Shown one piece after another: positions 8,144 through 16,437 of a stretch of DNA of 63,107 nucleotides (positions are counted from its first letter, which is position 1; every line of letters starts with the position of its first letter). The translations under genes were made by a program, and so were the position numbers. This DNA is from Streptomyces sp. sk2.1 (lineage in GTDB: Bacteria > Actinomycetota > Actinomycetes > Streptomycetales > Streptomycetaceae): assembly GCF_008120935.1 (NCBI RefSeq), contig NZ_RDBO01000020.1, positions 1,445,526 to 1,508,632 on the forward strand, read 5' to 3'. The notes beneath the pieces are model-generated. The model did no database searches, was not told where the DNA came from, and saw only the letters and a list, made by a program, of their open reading frames with translations.

Positions 8144-9925
8144 ATGACAGGTGCTCCCCAGCGCCGGCGCATTGTCCGGAAGTGGAATCTGCGCGCGTCC
8201 GGCAGAGTCGAGCGCCCCCGCCCGGGCGGGATTCTCCCGGTGCGCGGCGGCGGCCAGACGCGGCCGTGGGAGCTGTTCCGGATGGTGCCGGAGCTGGGCT
8301 CGGCGCTGAACCTGATCGCGGACTCCACATCGCGTGCCGACCTGTACGTGGCGGAACGGACGCCAGAGGGCCTGGTCCGGTCGACGGACCCAGAGGTCGT
8401 GAAACTCCTGGACCCGGTACTGGGTTCGTCGGCGACGCAAGGGGAAGCGATCCGTCGGCTGTCGCTGCTGCTGGAGGTGACCGGCGAGGCGTACCTCGTC
8501 CCGACCGAGTACGGGTACCAGGTCGCGAACCGGACGGAAATCTCCACAGTCGGCGGCACGGTCGGGGTGTGCGTCGACCAGGACGAGGTGCTCCAGGCGA
8601 CGGGTGACCCGCTGCGGATCTGGTACTCGGACCCGGAGCGGTCCTGGCTGCCGTACAGCGTCGTCCTCGCGATGGAGCCGATCCTGGAGAACATCGCGGC
8701 GATCCAGGCGCGGATGCTCGCGGTGTCAGAGTCACGGGCGGCCGGCAACGGGCTCGTGGTGATCCCGGACGAGCTGAACGTGATCACACCACCGGCGGGT
8801 GGCCCGGAGACGGGAGTGAACCAGCCGGTAACGAACGACGTGGCCGGCGCGCTGGAGTCGGCGATGCTCACGCCGATGGGAGACCGCGGAGACGTCTCAG
8901 CAGTCGTGCCGCTGCTCCTGTCCGGGCCCGGTGAACACCTGTCGAAGATCGTCCGGATCGATCTGTCCTCGCCGCTGGACAAGGATGCCCCGGCACAGCT
9001 CGAACTGGGGCTGCGCCGGATGGCGGTGTCGCTGAGCGTCCCGCCGGAGCTGGTGACGGGCCTGGGGGCGACGAACCACTGGTCCGCAGCGACGATCCGG
9101 GAAGAGGCGGTCACGACGGCGTTCGAGCCGCGCGTGGACGCGCTCGCGGATGCGCTGACGCACTGCTACCTGCGCCCACAGCTCACGAAGCTGGGCCTAG
9201 ACCCGACCCGGTACGTCGTGGCGTACGACCTGACGGACCTGAAGGTGCGCCCGGACCGGTCGGCGCAGGCGGACAAGGCGCACGACGCGGGCCTCCTCAC
9301 GGACGAGGCGTGGGCGCGCCACGTGGGCTTCGAGGTGTCGGACATGCCGACAGGGTCGGAGCGGACGCGGTTGCTGCTGGAGTCGGTGCTGCGCCGTGAT
9401 CCGAAGACGGCGGTGTGGGTGCTGCCGGCGCTCGGGATCGACGTGGAGGTCCCGGAGAGTGCCGGTGCTGCGCCTTCTGGTGTTGAGACTCCCGAGGACG
9501 CGGAGACGTTCGAGGAGTCGGCAGGAACGGAGCCGCTGGAGAGGCCAGTGACAGCCGGGCTGGACCCGGAGGAAGCGCTGCTCGCCGCGGTGGAGTCAGC
9601 GGTCCTGCGGGTCCTGGAGCGCACAGGGAACCGGTTGGTCGGCCGGGCCCCGAGAGAGATGCGCGCGGATCTGAAGGCGGTGCCCTTGACGGCAGTTCAC
9701 GCGCACTTGCCTCCGATGACGGTGGACATCCGCGACAGGGCGCTCAAGGGGGCGTTCGACACCTGGGACGTCCATCTGCCGTGGCTCGCCCCGGTGGTGC
9801 GCTCCTACGTGGAGCACCTGATGAACTCGCAGCAGCCTCATTCCCAGGAGCTGCTCCGCGAGGTCATCGCGAAGATCGATCTGGCCGCGCTGCTGGCGGC
9901 CTCCAGCGAACAGAGGAGTTCCTGA
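8144..9925 (+). CDS. Portal protein
   Basis: The 593-residue product has features of long actinophage portals. A basic N-terminus (RRRIVRKWNLRASGR) is followed by LFRMVPELGSALNLIADSTSRADLYV, as in the clip/wing region. The central part has LEVTGEAYLVPTEYGYQV and LPYSVVLAMEPILENIAAIQARMLA. Then comes LSVPPELVTGLGATNHWSAATIREEAV, a signature of phage portals where an active conformation is set by a long helix. The portal forms the dodecameric ring at the packaging vertex that docks the terminase. The ATG at 8144 has GAGGA upstream. It directly precedes the protease, the normal portal-protease order. Confidence 0.88.
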   Translation: MTGAPQRRRIVRKWNLRASGRVERPRPGGILPVRGGGQTRPWELFRMVPELGSALNLIADSTSRADLYVAERTPEGLVRSTDPEVVKLLDPVLGSSATQGEAIRRLSLLLEVTGEAYLVPTEYGYQVANRTEISTVGGTVGVCVDQDEVLQATGDPLRIWYSDPERSWLPYSVVLAMEPILENIAAIQARMLAVSESRAAGNGLVVIPDELNVITPPAGGPETGVNQPVTNDVAGALESAMLTPMGDRGDVSAVVPLLLSGPGEHLSKIVRIDLSSPLDKDAPAQLELGLRRMAVSLSVPPELVTGLGATNHWSAATIREEAVTTAFEPRVDALADALTHCYLRPQLTKLGLDPTRYVVAYDLTDLKVRPDRSAQADKAHDAGLLTDEAWARHVGFEVSDMPTGSERTRLLLESVLRRDPKTAVWVLPALGIDVEVPESAGAAPSGVETPEDAETFEESAGTEPLERPVTAGLDPEEALLAAVESAVLRVLERTGNRLVGRAPREMRADLKAVPLTAVHAHLPPMTVDIRDRALKGAFDTWDVHLPWLAPVVRSYVEHLMNSQQPHSQELLREVIAKIDLAALLAASSEQRSS

Positions 9926-11389
9926 ATGCCTGTTTCGGTGAAGTTTGATGCCCCGTGGGCTGACCGGGGACGGCCGTGGGACGGCGCGGAGGCTGTGGCG
10001 GCGCTCCGTGAATGGGCCACGGTCGACGGCGAGCTGGACGAGGACCGGCTCGCGCAGGGCTACGTGTGGCGGTCGGACGGCCCACCGTCGGACTGGTCGC
10101 TCCCGGTGGCCACAGCCATCGACGGCGAGCTGACGCTGGTATGGGACGGGGTGACGGCCGCAGCAGGGGCTGTGCAGGGCGCCCGCTCCGAACTGGACCT
10201 TCCCGAGGACGCCATGGCGGAAGTCCGGGGCGCCCTGGAGCGGCTGTACGAGCGGGCGTCGGAGGTCTTCGACGACGACTCGATCGAGAACGCCCCGTGG
10301 GACCGCGACGACGACGCGGACGAGGGCGGCTCCGTGGGAGCTTCACTGGTGGCATCGTTGTCGGCGTCGGCCCTGCAGCGGGCAGTCGCGGGGCGGGAAT
10401 GGACTCCCCCAGCGGCGTGGTTCGCTGCGCCCGACGGCTCCCAGACGGAACTGGTGTCCCCGGAAGGCCGGGTGTCCGGGTACGTGGCCCGGTGGGAGGA
10501 CATCGACGGAGAGCCGATGGTCCACGCCGGGTACGCGGCGAACGGCGACGTCCAGCGGGTGCCCCGCGGCGGGTCGTACGGCTACTTCCACCAGGCGAAC
10601 GTGGTCCTGACGCTGGACGACGGGACGCAGGTTCATCCGGGGCTGCTCACCACGGACATCGGGCACGGGAACGCTTCGGCGCCGGCGGATGCGCAGGCCG
10701 CGCACTACGACAACCCGCGCGCTGCTGCGGCGGCGGTGATCGTCGGCGAGGACGACACCGGGATCTGGATGTCGGGCGCGGTGCTCCCCGACGTGATGGA
10801 GGACTCAGCACGCCTGACCCGGCTGCGGATGATGCCGGTGTCCGGGCACTGGCTGACAACGCGCCTGGGGCGTCCGGCGGAGCTGATCGCGGTGACCGCG
10901 GTGCCGCACCCGGGGTTCCCGCAGCGGACGGCGACGGACTCGTACGAACTGGCCGCGTCGATCGCGGCCGCGGCCGGCTTCCACGCGATGCTGGTGCCCG
11001 AGGGTGCGCTGGAGCGCATCGAGGGGAAGCTGGACGCGCTTCTGGCGATCCTGTCGCAGGATCCCAGCGAAGAGACTCCCGAAGACGCTGCTCCGGTGGA
11101 GGAGTTCCCGGAGGGCGTCGACGCGGAGCTGGTGCACGCGGCCCTGGCAGTACTGGAGTCGGGAGACCTGAAAGCGGCTATGACGCTCCCGTCGGGTGTG
11201 GAGCTCCCGAAGTGCCTGTCGATCCTGGCGGACTTCCTCGAGGGGCGCGGGTCGTCGTCGCAGCAGTCCAGGGCGGCCGCGGTGAAGGCGGCCCAGGACA
11301 TCTGCAAGTCCCCGGAGACGGTCAATTCGACGGTGCGCGCCCGTGCGTGCCGTCTGGTCCATGAGGTCAAGGCGAAGGGTGGCCGGTGA
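9926..11389 (+). CDS. Capsid maturation protease
   Basis: This 487-residue protein follows the portal, the usual place for the prohead protease, with an AGAGGAG site before its ATG. Residues about 160-345 form the likely catalytic domain. It includes SPEGRVSGYVARWEDIDGE, a His-containing strand (YGYFHQANVVLTLDDG), and TTDIGHGNASAPADAQAAHYDNP. The region IWMSGAVLPDVMEDSARLTRLRMMPVSGHWL resembles the conserved core in actinophage head proteases. Catalytic residues cannot be fixed without a structure-based alignment. The C-terminal 100 residues form a separate helical region (VHAALAVLESGDLKAAMTLP) that may act in scaffolding. Expected substrate: the N-terminal domain of the capsid protein. Confidence 0.72.
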   Translation: MPVSVKFDAPWADRGRPWDGAEAVAALREWATVDGELDEDRLAQGYVWRSDGPPSDWSLPVATAIDGELTLVWDGVTAAAGAVQGARSELDLPEDAMAEVRGALERLYERASEVFDDDSIENAPWDRDDDADEGGSVGASLVASLSASALQRAVAGREWTPPAAWFAAPDGSQTELVSPEGRVSGYVARWEDIDGEPMVHAGYAANGDVQRVPRGGSYGYFHQANVVLTLDDGTQVHPGLLTTDIGHGNASAPADAQAAHYDNPRAAAAAVIVGEDDTGIWMSGAVLPDVMEDSARLTRLRMMPVSGHWLTTRLGRPAELIAVTAVPHPGFPQRTATDSYELAASIAAAAGFHAMLVPEGALERIEGKLDALLAILSQDPSEETPEDAAPVEEFPEGVDAELVHAALAVLESGDLKAAMTLPSGVELPKCLSILADFLEGRGSSSQQSRAAAVKAAQDICKSPETVNSTVRARACRLVHEVKAKGGR

Positions 11390-11595
11390 TGGGTTGCAAG
11401 ACGTGCGGTGGAGGTGGCCGGGCCCGTCTGAGCGCTCCGGCCGCGACGGGCGGTATCCGCGGCGGCAGGTCGCGGCGCGCCCTGGGCTGGGTGCACGTGG
11501 CAGTGGGTGGTGGCGCCCGTACGCCGTACGCGTCAGAGGCTGAGGTAGATGCCGCGATCCGGCTGTTCGGCGGGACGAAGGAGGAGAGCAAGTGA
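11389..11595 (+). CDS. Small CxxC protein (68 aa)
   Basis: The ATG overlaps the protease stop codon by one base (TGATG), so translation is coupled. The product begins MGCKTCGGGGRARL: one CxxC pair, then a basic Gly/Arg-rich stretch, then a compact C-terminus (YASEAEVDAAIRLFGGT). A single Cys pair could bind metal only as a dimer or with partners. Small proteins with this pattern occur in head modules of Streptomyces phages; no function known to me. Confidence 0.65.
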   Translation: MGCKTCGGGGRARLSAPAATGGIRGGRSRRALGWVHVAVGGGARTPYASEAEVDAAIRLFGGTKEESK

Positions 11596-12188
11596 TGCAG
11601 TTCGAGGACGTCCTGACGGCGTGGGACGGCGCCGAGGCCGGGGATATCCACCCGTTGTGGACAGTGTCGGAGGAGGCGTACTGGCGGTCCGGGTGGGACC
11701 AGGTCTCCGAGATCGCGGAGTACGCTCGCCGGGGTCAGCCGGTCGTGGACTTCGGTTGCGGCAACGGCCGTCTGACGGGCCCCCTGGCGGAGCTGGGCTT
11801 CGACGTGATCGGCGTGGATGCGTCACAGGCGATGCTCGACGCGGCGAAGGCCCGGCTGAACTTGATGGGTGTGAAGGCGCGCCTGGAACTCTCCGACGGT
11901 CTGGACCTGTCGAGGGTCCTCGGGAAGAAGCGGGCAGCCCTGGTCGTCGCCCGCGCGGTCCTGATCCATCACGCTCCGGAGGACGTGGAGCGGCTGCTCC
12001 GGTCGATGGTGAGGGTCCTCCGGAAGGGCGGGGTGATCGTCGCGGATCTCCCGGTCGGGTCGGGCGGTGTCCGCAAGTCGTGGATCGACGTGACCTGGTG
12101 GGACCCCCAGGACCGGGCGAAGATGGTGTCCTCCCTGGGCCTGGAGTTCATCGACCAGGGTGACGTCGCGGTCATGCGGAAGAAGTAG
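11595..12188 (+). CDS. Class I SAM-dependent methyltransferase (phage-encoded)
   Basis: The product is 197 residues. Motif I, binding S-adenosylmethionine, is VDFGCGNGR at about 51-59. The following acidic strand end is VIGVDAS (about 70-76), and the post-motif region is ALVVARAVLIHHAPEDVERLLRSMVRVLRKGG, the Methyltransf_11/25 pattern. The substrate is not evident; no DNA-methyltransferase catalytic motif (such as DPPY or a PC Cys) is seen, so small molecule, sugar or protein is more likely. The ATG overlaps the previous stop by one base (TGATG) with a strong upstream GGAGGAG. It ends the plus-strand portal block before a terminator. It may act together with the prophage glycosyltransferase. 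Confidence 0.85.
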   Translation: MQFEDVLTAWDGAEAGDIHPLWTVSEEAYWRSGWDQVSEIAEYARRGQPVVDFGCGNGRLTGPLAELGFDVIGVDASQAMLDAAKARLNLMGVKARLELSDGLDLSRVLGKKRAALVVARAVLIHHAPEDVERLLRSMVRVLRKGGVIVADLPVGSGGVRKSWIDVTWWDPQDRAKMVSSLGLEFIDQGDVAVMRKK

Positions 12189-12210
12189 CCCCGGTCCGCA
12201 GGAAACGAGG

Positions 12211-12240
12211 AAGCCCCCGGTGCCGGCCGGGGGCTTCTTG
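12211..12240 (+). terminator. Rho-independent-type terminator after the methyltransferase
   Basis: A perfect 10-bp stem (AAGCCCCCGG / CCGGGGGCTT) with a 6-base loop is followed by CTTG. It lies 23 bases after the plus-strand stop and before the convergent minus-strand 49-residue gene. Confidence 0.8.
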
Positions 12241-12285
12241 GTGTCCAGGGTCAGCCCTGGGCGCTGCACCGTCGAGTGACGCGGA

Positions 12286-12435
12286 TCAGCGCTTCCTTGC
12301 GGCCGGCTCAGCCCTGACTGCTTCGCGGGCGGCGTCGATCTTCGCGAGGGCCACCTTCGCCAGGGACAGGATCCCTACCGTCATGACGAGGAAAAGACCC
12401 ATAAAAACCAGTACGAATGAGGTGTTTGGAGACAT
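12286..12435 (-). CDS. Small single-span membrane protein (49 aa)
   Basis: An ATG at 12435 opens a 50-codon frame. A hydrophobic segment fills residues 5-30 (TSFVLVFMGLFLVMTVGILSL), followed by an amphipathic basic helix and the tail AARKR, consistent with a cytoplasmic C-terminus by the positive-inside rule. A shorter form could begin at the ATG for Met-12. It is the last gene of the minus-strand terminase block, 69 bases after the Cys-rich gene. The composition is not what antisense noise would give. Role unknown; a holin-like or membrane-docking factor is possible. Confidence 0.55.
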   Translation of the reverse strand: MSPNTSFVLVFMGLFLVMTVGILSLAKVALAKIDAAREAVRAEPAARKR

Positions 12436-12504
12436 CTGCGCATGGTCCTTCCGGAGGATGTCGCACCTACGTGCCTTACTTGAGCAGGTTCATCATCCGG
12501 CGCA

Positions 12505-12783
12505 TCACGCGGATACCCGTTCGTCGCGGCAGCAGCAAAAGCCGTCGACCCGGACCCCGTACCCCTGCTGCGCCTCGTCCTCGCAGCCCATGCAGCACAG
12601 TCCCCGGTGATGGGGCGAGGCGCAGTACCAGCGCGCCCAGTCCTTACGGCCGCCGAGCTGCACGCCGAAGCGGGCGAACCAGCGAAGCTGTGACCGCTTG
12701 CCCCACTTGGCCACGACCTCGGGTACGTGAGTCCCCTGCGGCGGGTACTTCGGCCTGTACGAGTCCTGCTCAAGTGGATGCAT
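12505..12783 (-). CDS. Cys-rich phage protein (92 aa)
   Basis: The ATG at 12783 overlaps the upstream stop by one base (TGATG). The C-terminal half carries a Cys cluster: WYCASPHH, RGLCCMGCEDE and GFCCCRDE, enough for a zinc-binding knuckle. The N-terminal half is basic and aromatic (RSQLRWFARFGVQLGGRKDWARW). It lies in a tightly coupled run of small genes downstream of the large terminase. A nucleic-acid-binding or packaging-accessory role is conceivable, not shown. Confidence 0.6.
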   Translation of the reverse strand: MHPLEQDSYRPKYPPQGTHVPEVVAKWGKRSQLRWFARFGVQLGGRKDWARWYCASPHHRGLCCMGCEDEAQQGYGVRVDGFCCCRDERVSA

Positions 12784-13031
12784 CACGGGTTGCCCCCGAA
12801 CTCGTCCTTAAATGCCTCCACGTCGATATGGTCGGCGATCTCCCGCAGCTCCTCCGCAAGGAGTCGCTTCACCGCGCGCACGTCGAGCTCGGCCGTGTAC
12901 CCGCCATCGACCGGTCGGCTGGTGACTGGCACCTGAAGGTAAGACTCGATCAGCTCGACAGGCCGCTTCCCATCCTGGCGGGCGATGACCGCGATCGGAA
13001 CCGTGTGCGTCGCGATGTGAAGTTCCGTCAT
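12783..13031 (-). CDS. Small hypothetical phage protein (82 aa)
   Basis: The ATG at 13031 follows GAGGAAGG and overlaps the upstream stop in ATGA. A beta-rich N-terminal half (MTELHIATHTVPIAVIAR, ELIESYLQVPVTSR) is followed by a charged helix (DVRAVKRLLAEELREIADHI). It is soluble, with no Cys. No family recognised. The tight coupling on both sides says it is made with the gp10-like and Cys-rich proteins. Confidence 0.65.
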   Translation of the reverse strand: MTELHIATHTVPIAVIARQDGKRPVELIESYLQVPVTSRPVDGGYTAELDVRAVKRLLAEELREIADHIDVEAFKDEFGGNP

Positions 13032-13243
13032 GCTGCGCCTTCCTCGGGCTCGAGTACCCACCGAGGGGCCGCGGCAAGGTGATCGAGAGCTTCGTCGGGG
13101 GTCATGCCGACCCGGGCGGCGAGGTTGGGCAGGTCGTCGCCGACGATGCGCCGGGCCCGTGATCGGGCGAGCTGCCACTCGATCTCGAAGCGGGTGATCA
13201 CGGGCGTCCGGTACTGGCGGTGCGGCGGGATGAGCGCGCTCAT
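13028..13243 (-). CDS. Small hypothetical phage protein (71 aa)
   Basis: The ATG at 13243 gives a mostly helical 71-residue protein. The central part (FEIEWQLARSRARRIVGDDLPNLAARVGMTPDEALDHLA) has a helix-turn-helix-like rhythm but no convincing match. It overlaps the next gene in ATGA. It lies 94 bases after the gp10-like gene; that gap shows nothing notable. Confidence 0.6.
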   Translation of the reverse strand: MSALIPPHRQYRTPVITRFEIEWQLARSRARRIVGDDLPNLAARVGMTPDEALDHLAAAPRWVLEPEEGAA

Positions 13244-13337
13244 GAGTCGACCTCGGTTTCGTGGCGTCGGCGTGATCGGCCTCGTTCCGCAGGGCGGCGC
13301 CGCGGTGCTCCCATATCCGAACTCTACCGATTTAGGG

Positions 13338-13706
13338 CTAGTTGAGCCACGCTCTTGCTGCGCTGAGCGCTTCCAGCAGCCAGGGCTGCGCCTTGGCGGG
13401 GCCGACGCGGCGAACGAAGCGGGGATACGGGGCGGGGAGCGGCCCGAGGACTTTGCCGGGCGCCGCTTCGACGGGGCCGCGGCCTTCGTGGACGTAGGGC
13501 GCGTACTTCGCGTCGGTGTAAACGACTCCGGTGATCTTCTGCCCTTGGACGTCGACCTGGTACGTGAGCGAGTCCTGAAGGTCCCCTGTGCGGACAGGGC
13601 AGGTGCGCTTGGCCTCGTCAAGCACGGCCTCCGTGACGGGGGTGATGATCTGGTCGGCGACGAGGGCGGCGAAGAGAGTGCTGTTCCACTGGGTGAGGCG
13701 GGCCAT
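13338..13706 (-). CDS. HK97 gp10-like head-tail (neck) protein
   Basis: The 122-residue product has the layout of HK97 gp10-family tail completion proteins. An N-terminal helix (WNSTLFAALVADQIITPVTEAVLDEAKRTCP) leads to PVRTGDLQDSLTYQV, the conserved P-x-x-T-G-x-L-x-x-S segment. Then come YAPYVHEGRG, matching the family's YAxYVExG motif, and a C-terminal PWLLEAL. These proteins join head and tail. Its position, 3 bases after the terminase and before the portal block, is unusual since gp10-type genes normally follow the capsid gene. Confidence 0.82.
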   Translation of the reverse strand: MARLTQWNSTLFAALVADQIITPVTEAVLDEAKRTCPVRTGDLQDSLTYQVDVQGQKITGVVYTDAKYAPYVHEGRGPVEAAPGKVLGPLPAPYPRFVRRVGPAKAQPWLLEALSAARAWLN

Positions 13707-13709
13707 GGG

Positions 13710-15236
13710 TCACTTCCCTGGGATTCGGCGGCGGCCGGCGGCGGGTGCTGCTGCTGCGCCCCGGCCGGGTACACGGCGGCGCGGAGGGGCCGCGGGGGCG
13801 TCCTCGGCGGTCTCCCGGACAAGGTGGGCCACGGCGGGGCGGAGGAGCGCCATGGCGGCGTACACCGACGCGTCGAGCCTGCCGGGCGAAGTTCGGGTTC
13901 CGGGGACGTAGGACGCCCACTCCTTGGCGAGCTTGGTCAGATTCCGCTCGAACCGGAGGCGCCCGAGGGTGACCTCCACGGCGATGGGCTCGGCGCGGAG
14001 GATCTTGCCCTTGAGGGCGCGGACGGCGGAGATCGCGGGGCGGAAGGTACTGCGCTCCTCGGCGGCCCAGGCCGACCGGATGGCCTGCGGGACCAGGCCG
14101 GCGCCGAAGTTGGTCTCCAGGACGATGCGGTCGGCGCGGTGCTCCTCGGCGACGGCGCAGACCCGGAGAGGCCACTCGGTGACGGACATGCGGTCGGAGT
14201 AGTCGTGGGTGATGTAGGCGATGCCGGTTCCGGGGTCGACGGAGGCGACGATGATGCCGACCTCGTCCTGACCGCCCCCTGCAGGGTCGACGGCCACGAC
14301 GGTGCGCCCGACGCCGGCGGGGAGTTGGGGGAGGTTGAACATGGCGTTCTCGACGGCCTCCCAGGTGAGGACGGCGCCGTCTCGTGGGCGCGGGTCACCC
14401 TGGTAGAGGGCTTGCCAGTCCAGGAGGAGGGTGGAGGCGCGCCGGGTCTCCCAGAAGCTGCGGAGGGCGTTTTGGTCGCGCTCGGGGATCTTCGGGTGGG
14501 TTAGGTAGTCGCCGTCGGCGCGCCCGAGGGGGTCGGGGCCGGTGAGTGCGTGGTCGGCGATGGCGGGGAGGTGGACGACGCGCCACTCTCCTCCGTCCTC
14601 GAGGCGTCCTTCGCGTTCCAGAAGCCGGAGGATGGCGTCCTGTTCGGTCCAGAGGGTGCCGATCATGAGGATGGGCGCACCGGGGCTCATGCGGGTGAGT
14701 GCAGAGCTGGAGAGCCAATCCCAGATGGTGTCGCGGATGGTGAGGGACTCAGCGTCGGCCCGGGACTTGTAGAGGTCGTCGATGATGAGCATGTCGGCGG
14801 AGAAGCCGGTGAGTGCTGCGCCGACGCCGGCGGAAAAGACGCCGCCTCCGTGGGTGAGGCTCCAGCGGGTGACGGAGCGTTCGCCGCGGGCGAGCACCCG
14901 TCCGTAGCGGTGGCCGTGTTCGTCGACGAGGCTGCGAATGGCGCGCCCGTTTCGCTCGGCGAGGCTTTGCCCGTAAGAAGCCGTAACAATCTTTATATCC
15001 GGCTTGCCCATCAGAGCCCAAAATGGCCCCCATTGGGCACAGAGTGCAGATTTACCCACCTGTGGGGGCGTGATGATCGCGGTCTTGCTGCCGGGGGTAT
15101 AGACGGCGTGACGGAACGCCTCGCCGATGACCTGAGTGTGGGCGCGCATGGTCCATCCGGGAAGCAGGTGCGCGGCAAGGTACTGAGGGCCAGCCAGGAG
15201 CGCCCCCAGGTCGCCTGCAGGGCCTTCAGGGAACAT
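13710..15236 (-). CDS. Terminase large subunit
   Basis: The product is 508 residues. The N-terminal ATPase has Walker A TPPQVGKSAL (GKS at 61-63) and Walker B MLIIDDLYKS (about 149-158). The motor coupling region is GAPILMIGTLWTEQDAIL. The C-terminal nuclease (about 315-470) has VVAVDPAGGGQDEVGI, the conserved first Asp, then VLETNFGAGLVPQAI and a late Asp in SPGRLDASVYAAMAL, an RNase H-like site. It pumps and cuts DNA at the portal. The ATG overlaps the small subunit stop by one base. The last 40 residues are a basic Pro/Ala/Arg tail. Confidence 0.93.
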   Translation of the reverse strand: MFPEGPAGDLGALLAGPQYLAAHLLPGWTMRAHTQVIGEAFRHAVYTPGSKTAIITPPQVGKSALCAQWGPFWALMGKPDIKIVTASYGQSLAERNGRAIRSLVDEHGHRYGRVLARGERSVTRWSLTHGGGVFSAGVGAALTGFSADMLIIDDLYKSRADAESLTIRDTIWDWLSSSALTRMSPGAPILMIGTLWTEQDAILRLLEREGRLEDGGEWRVVHLPAIADHALTGPDPLGRADGDYLTHPKIPERDQNALRSFWETRRASTLLLDWQALYQGDPRPRDGAVLTWEAVENAMFNLPQLPAGVGRTVVAVDPAGGGQDEVGIIVASVDPGTGIAYITHDYSDRMSVTEWPLRVCAVAEEHRADRIVLETNFGAGLVPQAIRSAWAAEERSTFRPAISAVRALKGKILRAEPIAVEVTLGRLRFERNLTKLAKEWASYVPGTRTSPGRLDASVYAAMALLRPAVAHLVRETAEDAPAAPPRRRVPGRGAAAAPAAGRRRIPGK

Positions 15237-15802
15237 CACCCGTCCCCCCTTTCTTCGCCGAGACCCTTGAGAGACTCCCCGCGGGCCTCGTAAGCGCTCT
15301 GGAAAGCGAGGGAGATCAGATCGTCCCCGACGGTCCCCCCGGAGGCCAGAACGAGTTCCGTGCCAGGCATGAGGTTCTTCACGACGGACGACAGGGCGAG
15401 CAGGTAGCGCGGGTCGGTGCGCTCCCCCTCCTCGACCTGGAGGCCCTCCGTGGCATCCACGATGTGCCGGAGGACGGCGGAGATCGCCTGGGAGCGCTCG
15501 CGCCGGGTATCGGCGGCGAGTTGCTCGGCCTCGTCGCGGTCGTATTCCGCTGCGCGCTCCTTCCAGCCGAGTCGCTTGATGAGGACGCGGGAGTACTCCG
15601 CGGAGAGGTCGAGGGCTTTCCCTGTGCTGGCCGCGGAGCGGTCCCGCAGGGCGAGGTACATCCGGAAGCGGGAGTAGTCGGCGATGCGCTCGTCCGGCTG
15701 GCGCTCCCATGGCAGCGGGGTCGCGTTGATGGACTCTTCGGCACTATCGGCGTTGCACCCATTTTTTCGGTTGTTTTCGGTTGTCTGGTCCATGTATCCC
15801 AT
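15236..15802 (-). CDS. Terminase small subunit (probable)
   Basis: The 188-residue protein lies directly upstream of, and is coupled to, the large terminase gene. A Trp/Arg-rich region (PLPWERQPDERIADYSRFRMYLALRDRSAASTGKALDLS) precedes a helical stretch (RVLIKRLGWKERAAEYDRDEAEQL). This is the pattern of actinophage small terminase subunits, where a helix-turn-helix binds the pac/cos site and a coiled coil makes a ring. Starts at 15802 and 15793 (second Met) are both possible; neither has a good ribosome-binding site. Confidence 0.78.
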   Translation of the reverse strand: MGYMDQTTENNRKNGCNADSAEESINATPLPWERQPDERIADYSRFRMYLALRDRSAASTGKALDLSAEYSRVLIKRLGWKERAAEYDRDEAEQLAADTRRERSQAISAVLRHIVDATEGLQVEEGERTDPRYLLALSSVVKNLMPGTELVLASGGTVGDDLISLAFQSAYEARGESLKGLGEERGDG

Positions 15803-16002
15803 GGTTGCAGAGGGGTTCGGTTGATTGTTCGTGATAGCGCTCGATAGCAGATGTGATCCGGGGGTTGAGTCCCTTTGATCCCTACATCTCGAACTAGGTG
15901 AACCGTCTGAAGTACTCTGATACCGGGTGTACCGGCGTATAGCCCCTGCGTCAGACCGAGAGGTCCGCAGGTACGGGCCTCCTTCCAGTGAAGAAGGCCT
16001 GT
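15803..16002. promoter_or_regulatory. Divergent promoter region between terminase and tail modules
   Basis: This 200-base gap separates the minus-strand terminase block from the plus-strand tail block and must hold both promoters. I see a GATAGC direct repeat (GATAGCgctcGATAGC, 15832-15847), a -35-like TTGAGT at 15865, and -10-like hexamers around 15916-15925. No clean -35/-10 pair with 16-18 spacing is obvious, so individual sites are not called. A cos or pac site could also lie here. Confidence 0.35.
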
Positions 16003-16437
16003 GTGAGTACCGAGCCCGTCATCGTCATCGACACCGCGACCCTCGCTACGCCTGTCGCGCCTTCCGTTCATGTCCGGATCGGCGGGAAGACCTTCGAGGC
16101 GCACTGCCCGAAGGATGCCGTCCTCTTCGACATCTACGAGACGGGCCACAAGGACATCACTGTCGTCCGCCGGTTCCTCACCGCGATGATCGGCGCCGAC
16201 GAGGCCGCCGAGGTGGAGAAGATGCTCTCTTCCCCGAAGCCTGAGGACGTCACGTTCGTGACCCTCTACAAGCTGGTCCGCTACCTCATGAACGACCCGA
16301 AGGGCCCGAAGTGGGAGGACGCCGTCGTCGGCTCCATCCGCGGCCTCGGCTCTGGTGTCACTCCGACCACGCAGAAGGTCGCGGCGAAGAAGCCGGTGAA
16401 GAGGGCCACCGCCGCCCGTAAGGCCACCCGCAAGTGA
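16003..16437 (+). CDS. Tail assembly chaperone-like protein (first frame)
   Basis: The GTG at 16003 is chosen because AGAAGG precedes it; an in-frame GTG at 15988 lacks such a site. The 144-residue protein has a beta-rich N-terminus (VHVRIGGKTFEAHCPKDAVLFDIYE) and a helical middle (RRFLTAMIGADEAAEVEKML). The C-terminus is Lys/Arg-rich (KKPVKRATAARKATRK). Size, position just before the next frame and the tape measure, and basic tail fit the gpG-like tail chaperone of siphophages. These proteins coat the tape measure during tail assembly. Confidence 0.72.
   Translation: MSTEPVIVIDTATLATPVAPSVHVRIGGKTFEAHCPKDAVLFDIYETGHKDITVVRRFLTAMIGADEAAEVEKMLSSPKPEDVTFVTLYKLVRYLMNDPKGPKWEDAVVGSIRGLGSGVTPTTQKVAAKKPVKRATAARKATRK

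Noticed and set aside
16390..16437. Programmed -1 frameshift between the two tail chaperone-like frames
   Set aside because: The -1 frame has a TAA at 16419-16421, leaving only about 15 bases for a slip, and no X-XXY-YYZ heptamer lies there. The GTGA overlap explains coupling more simply, though a non-canonical slip cannot be excluded.
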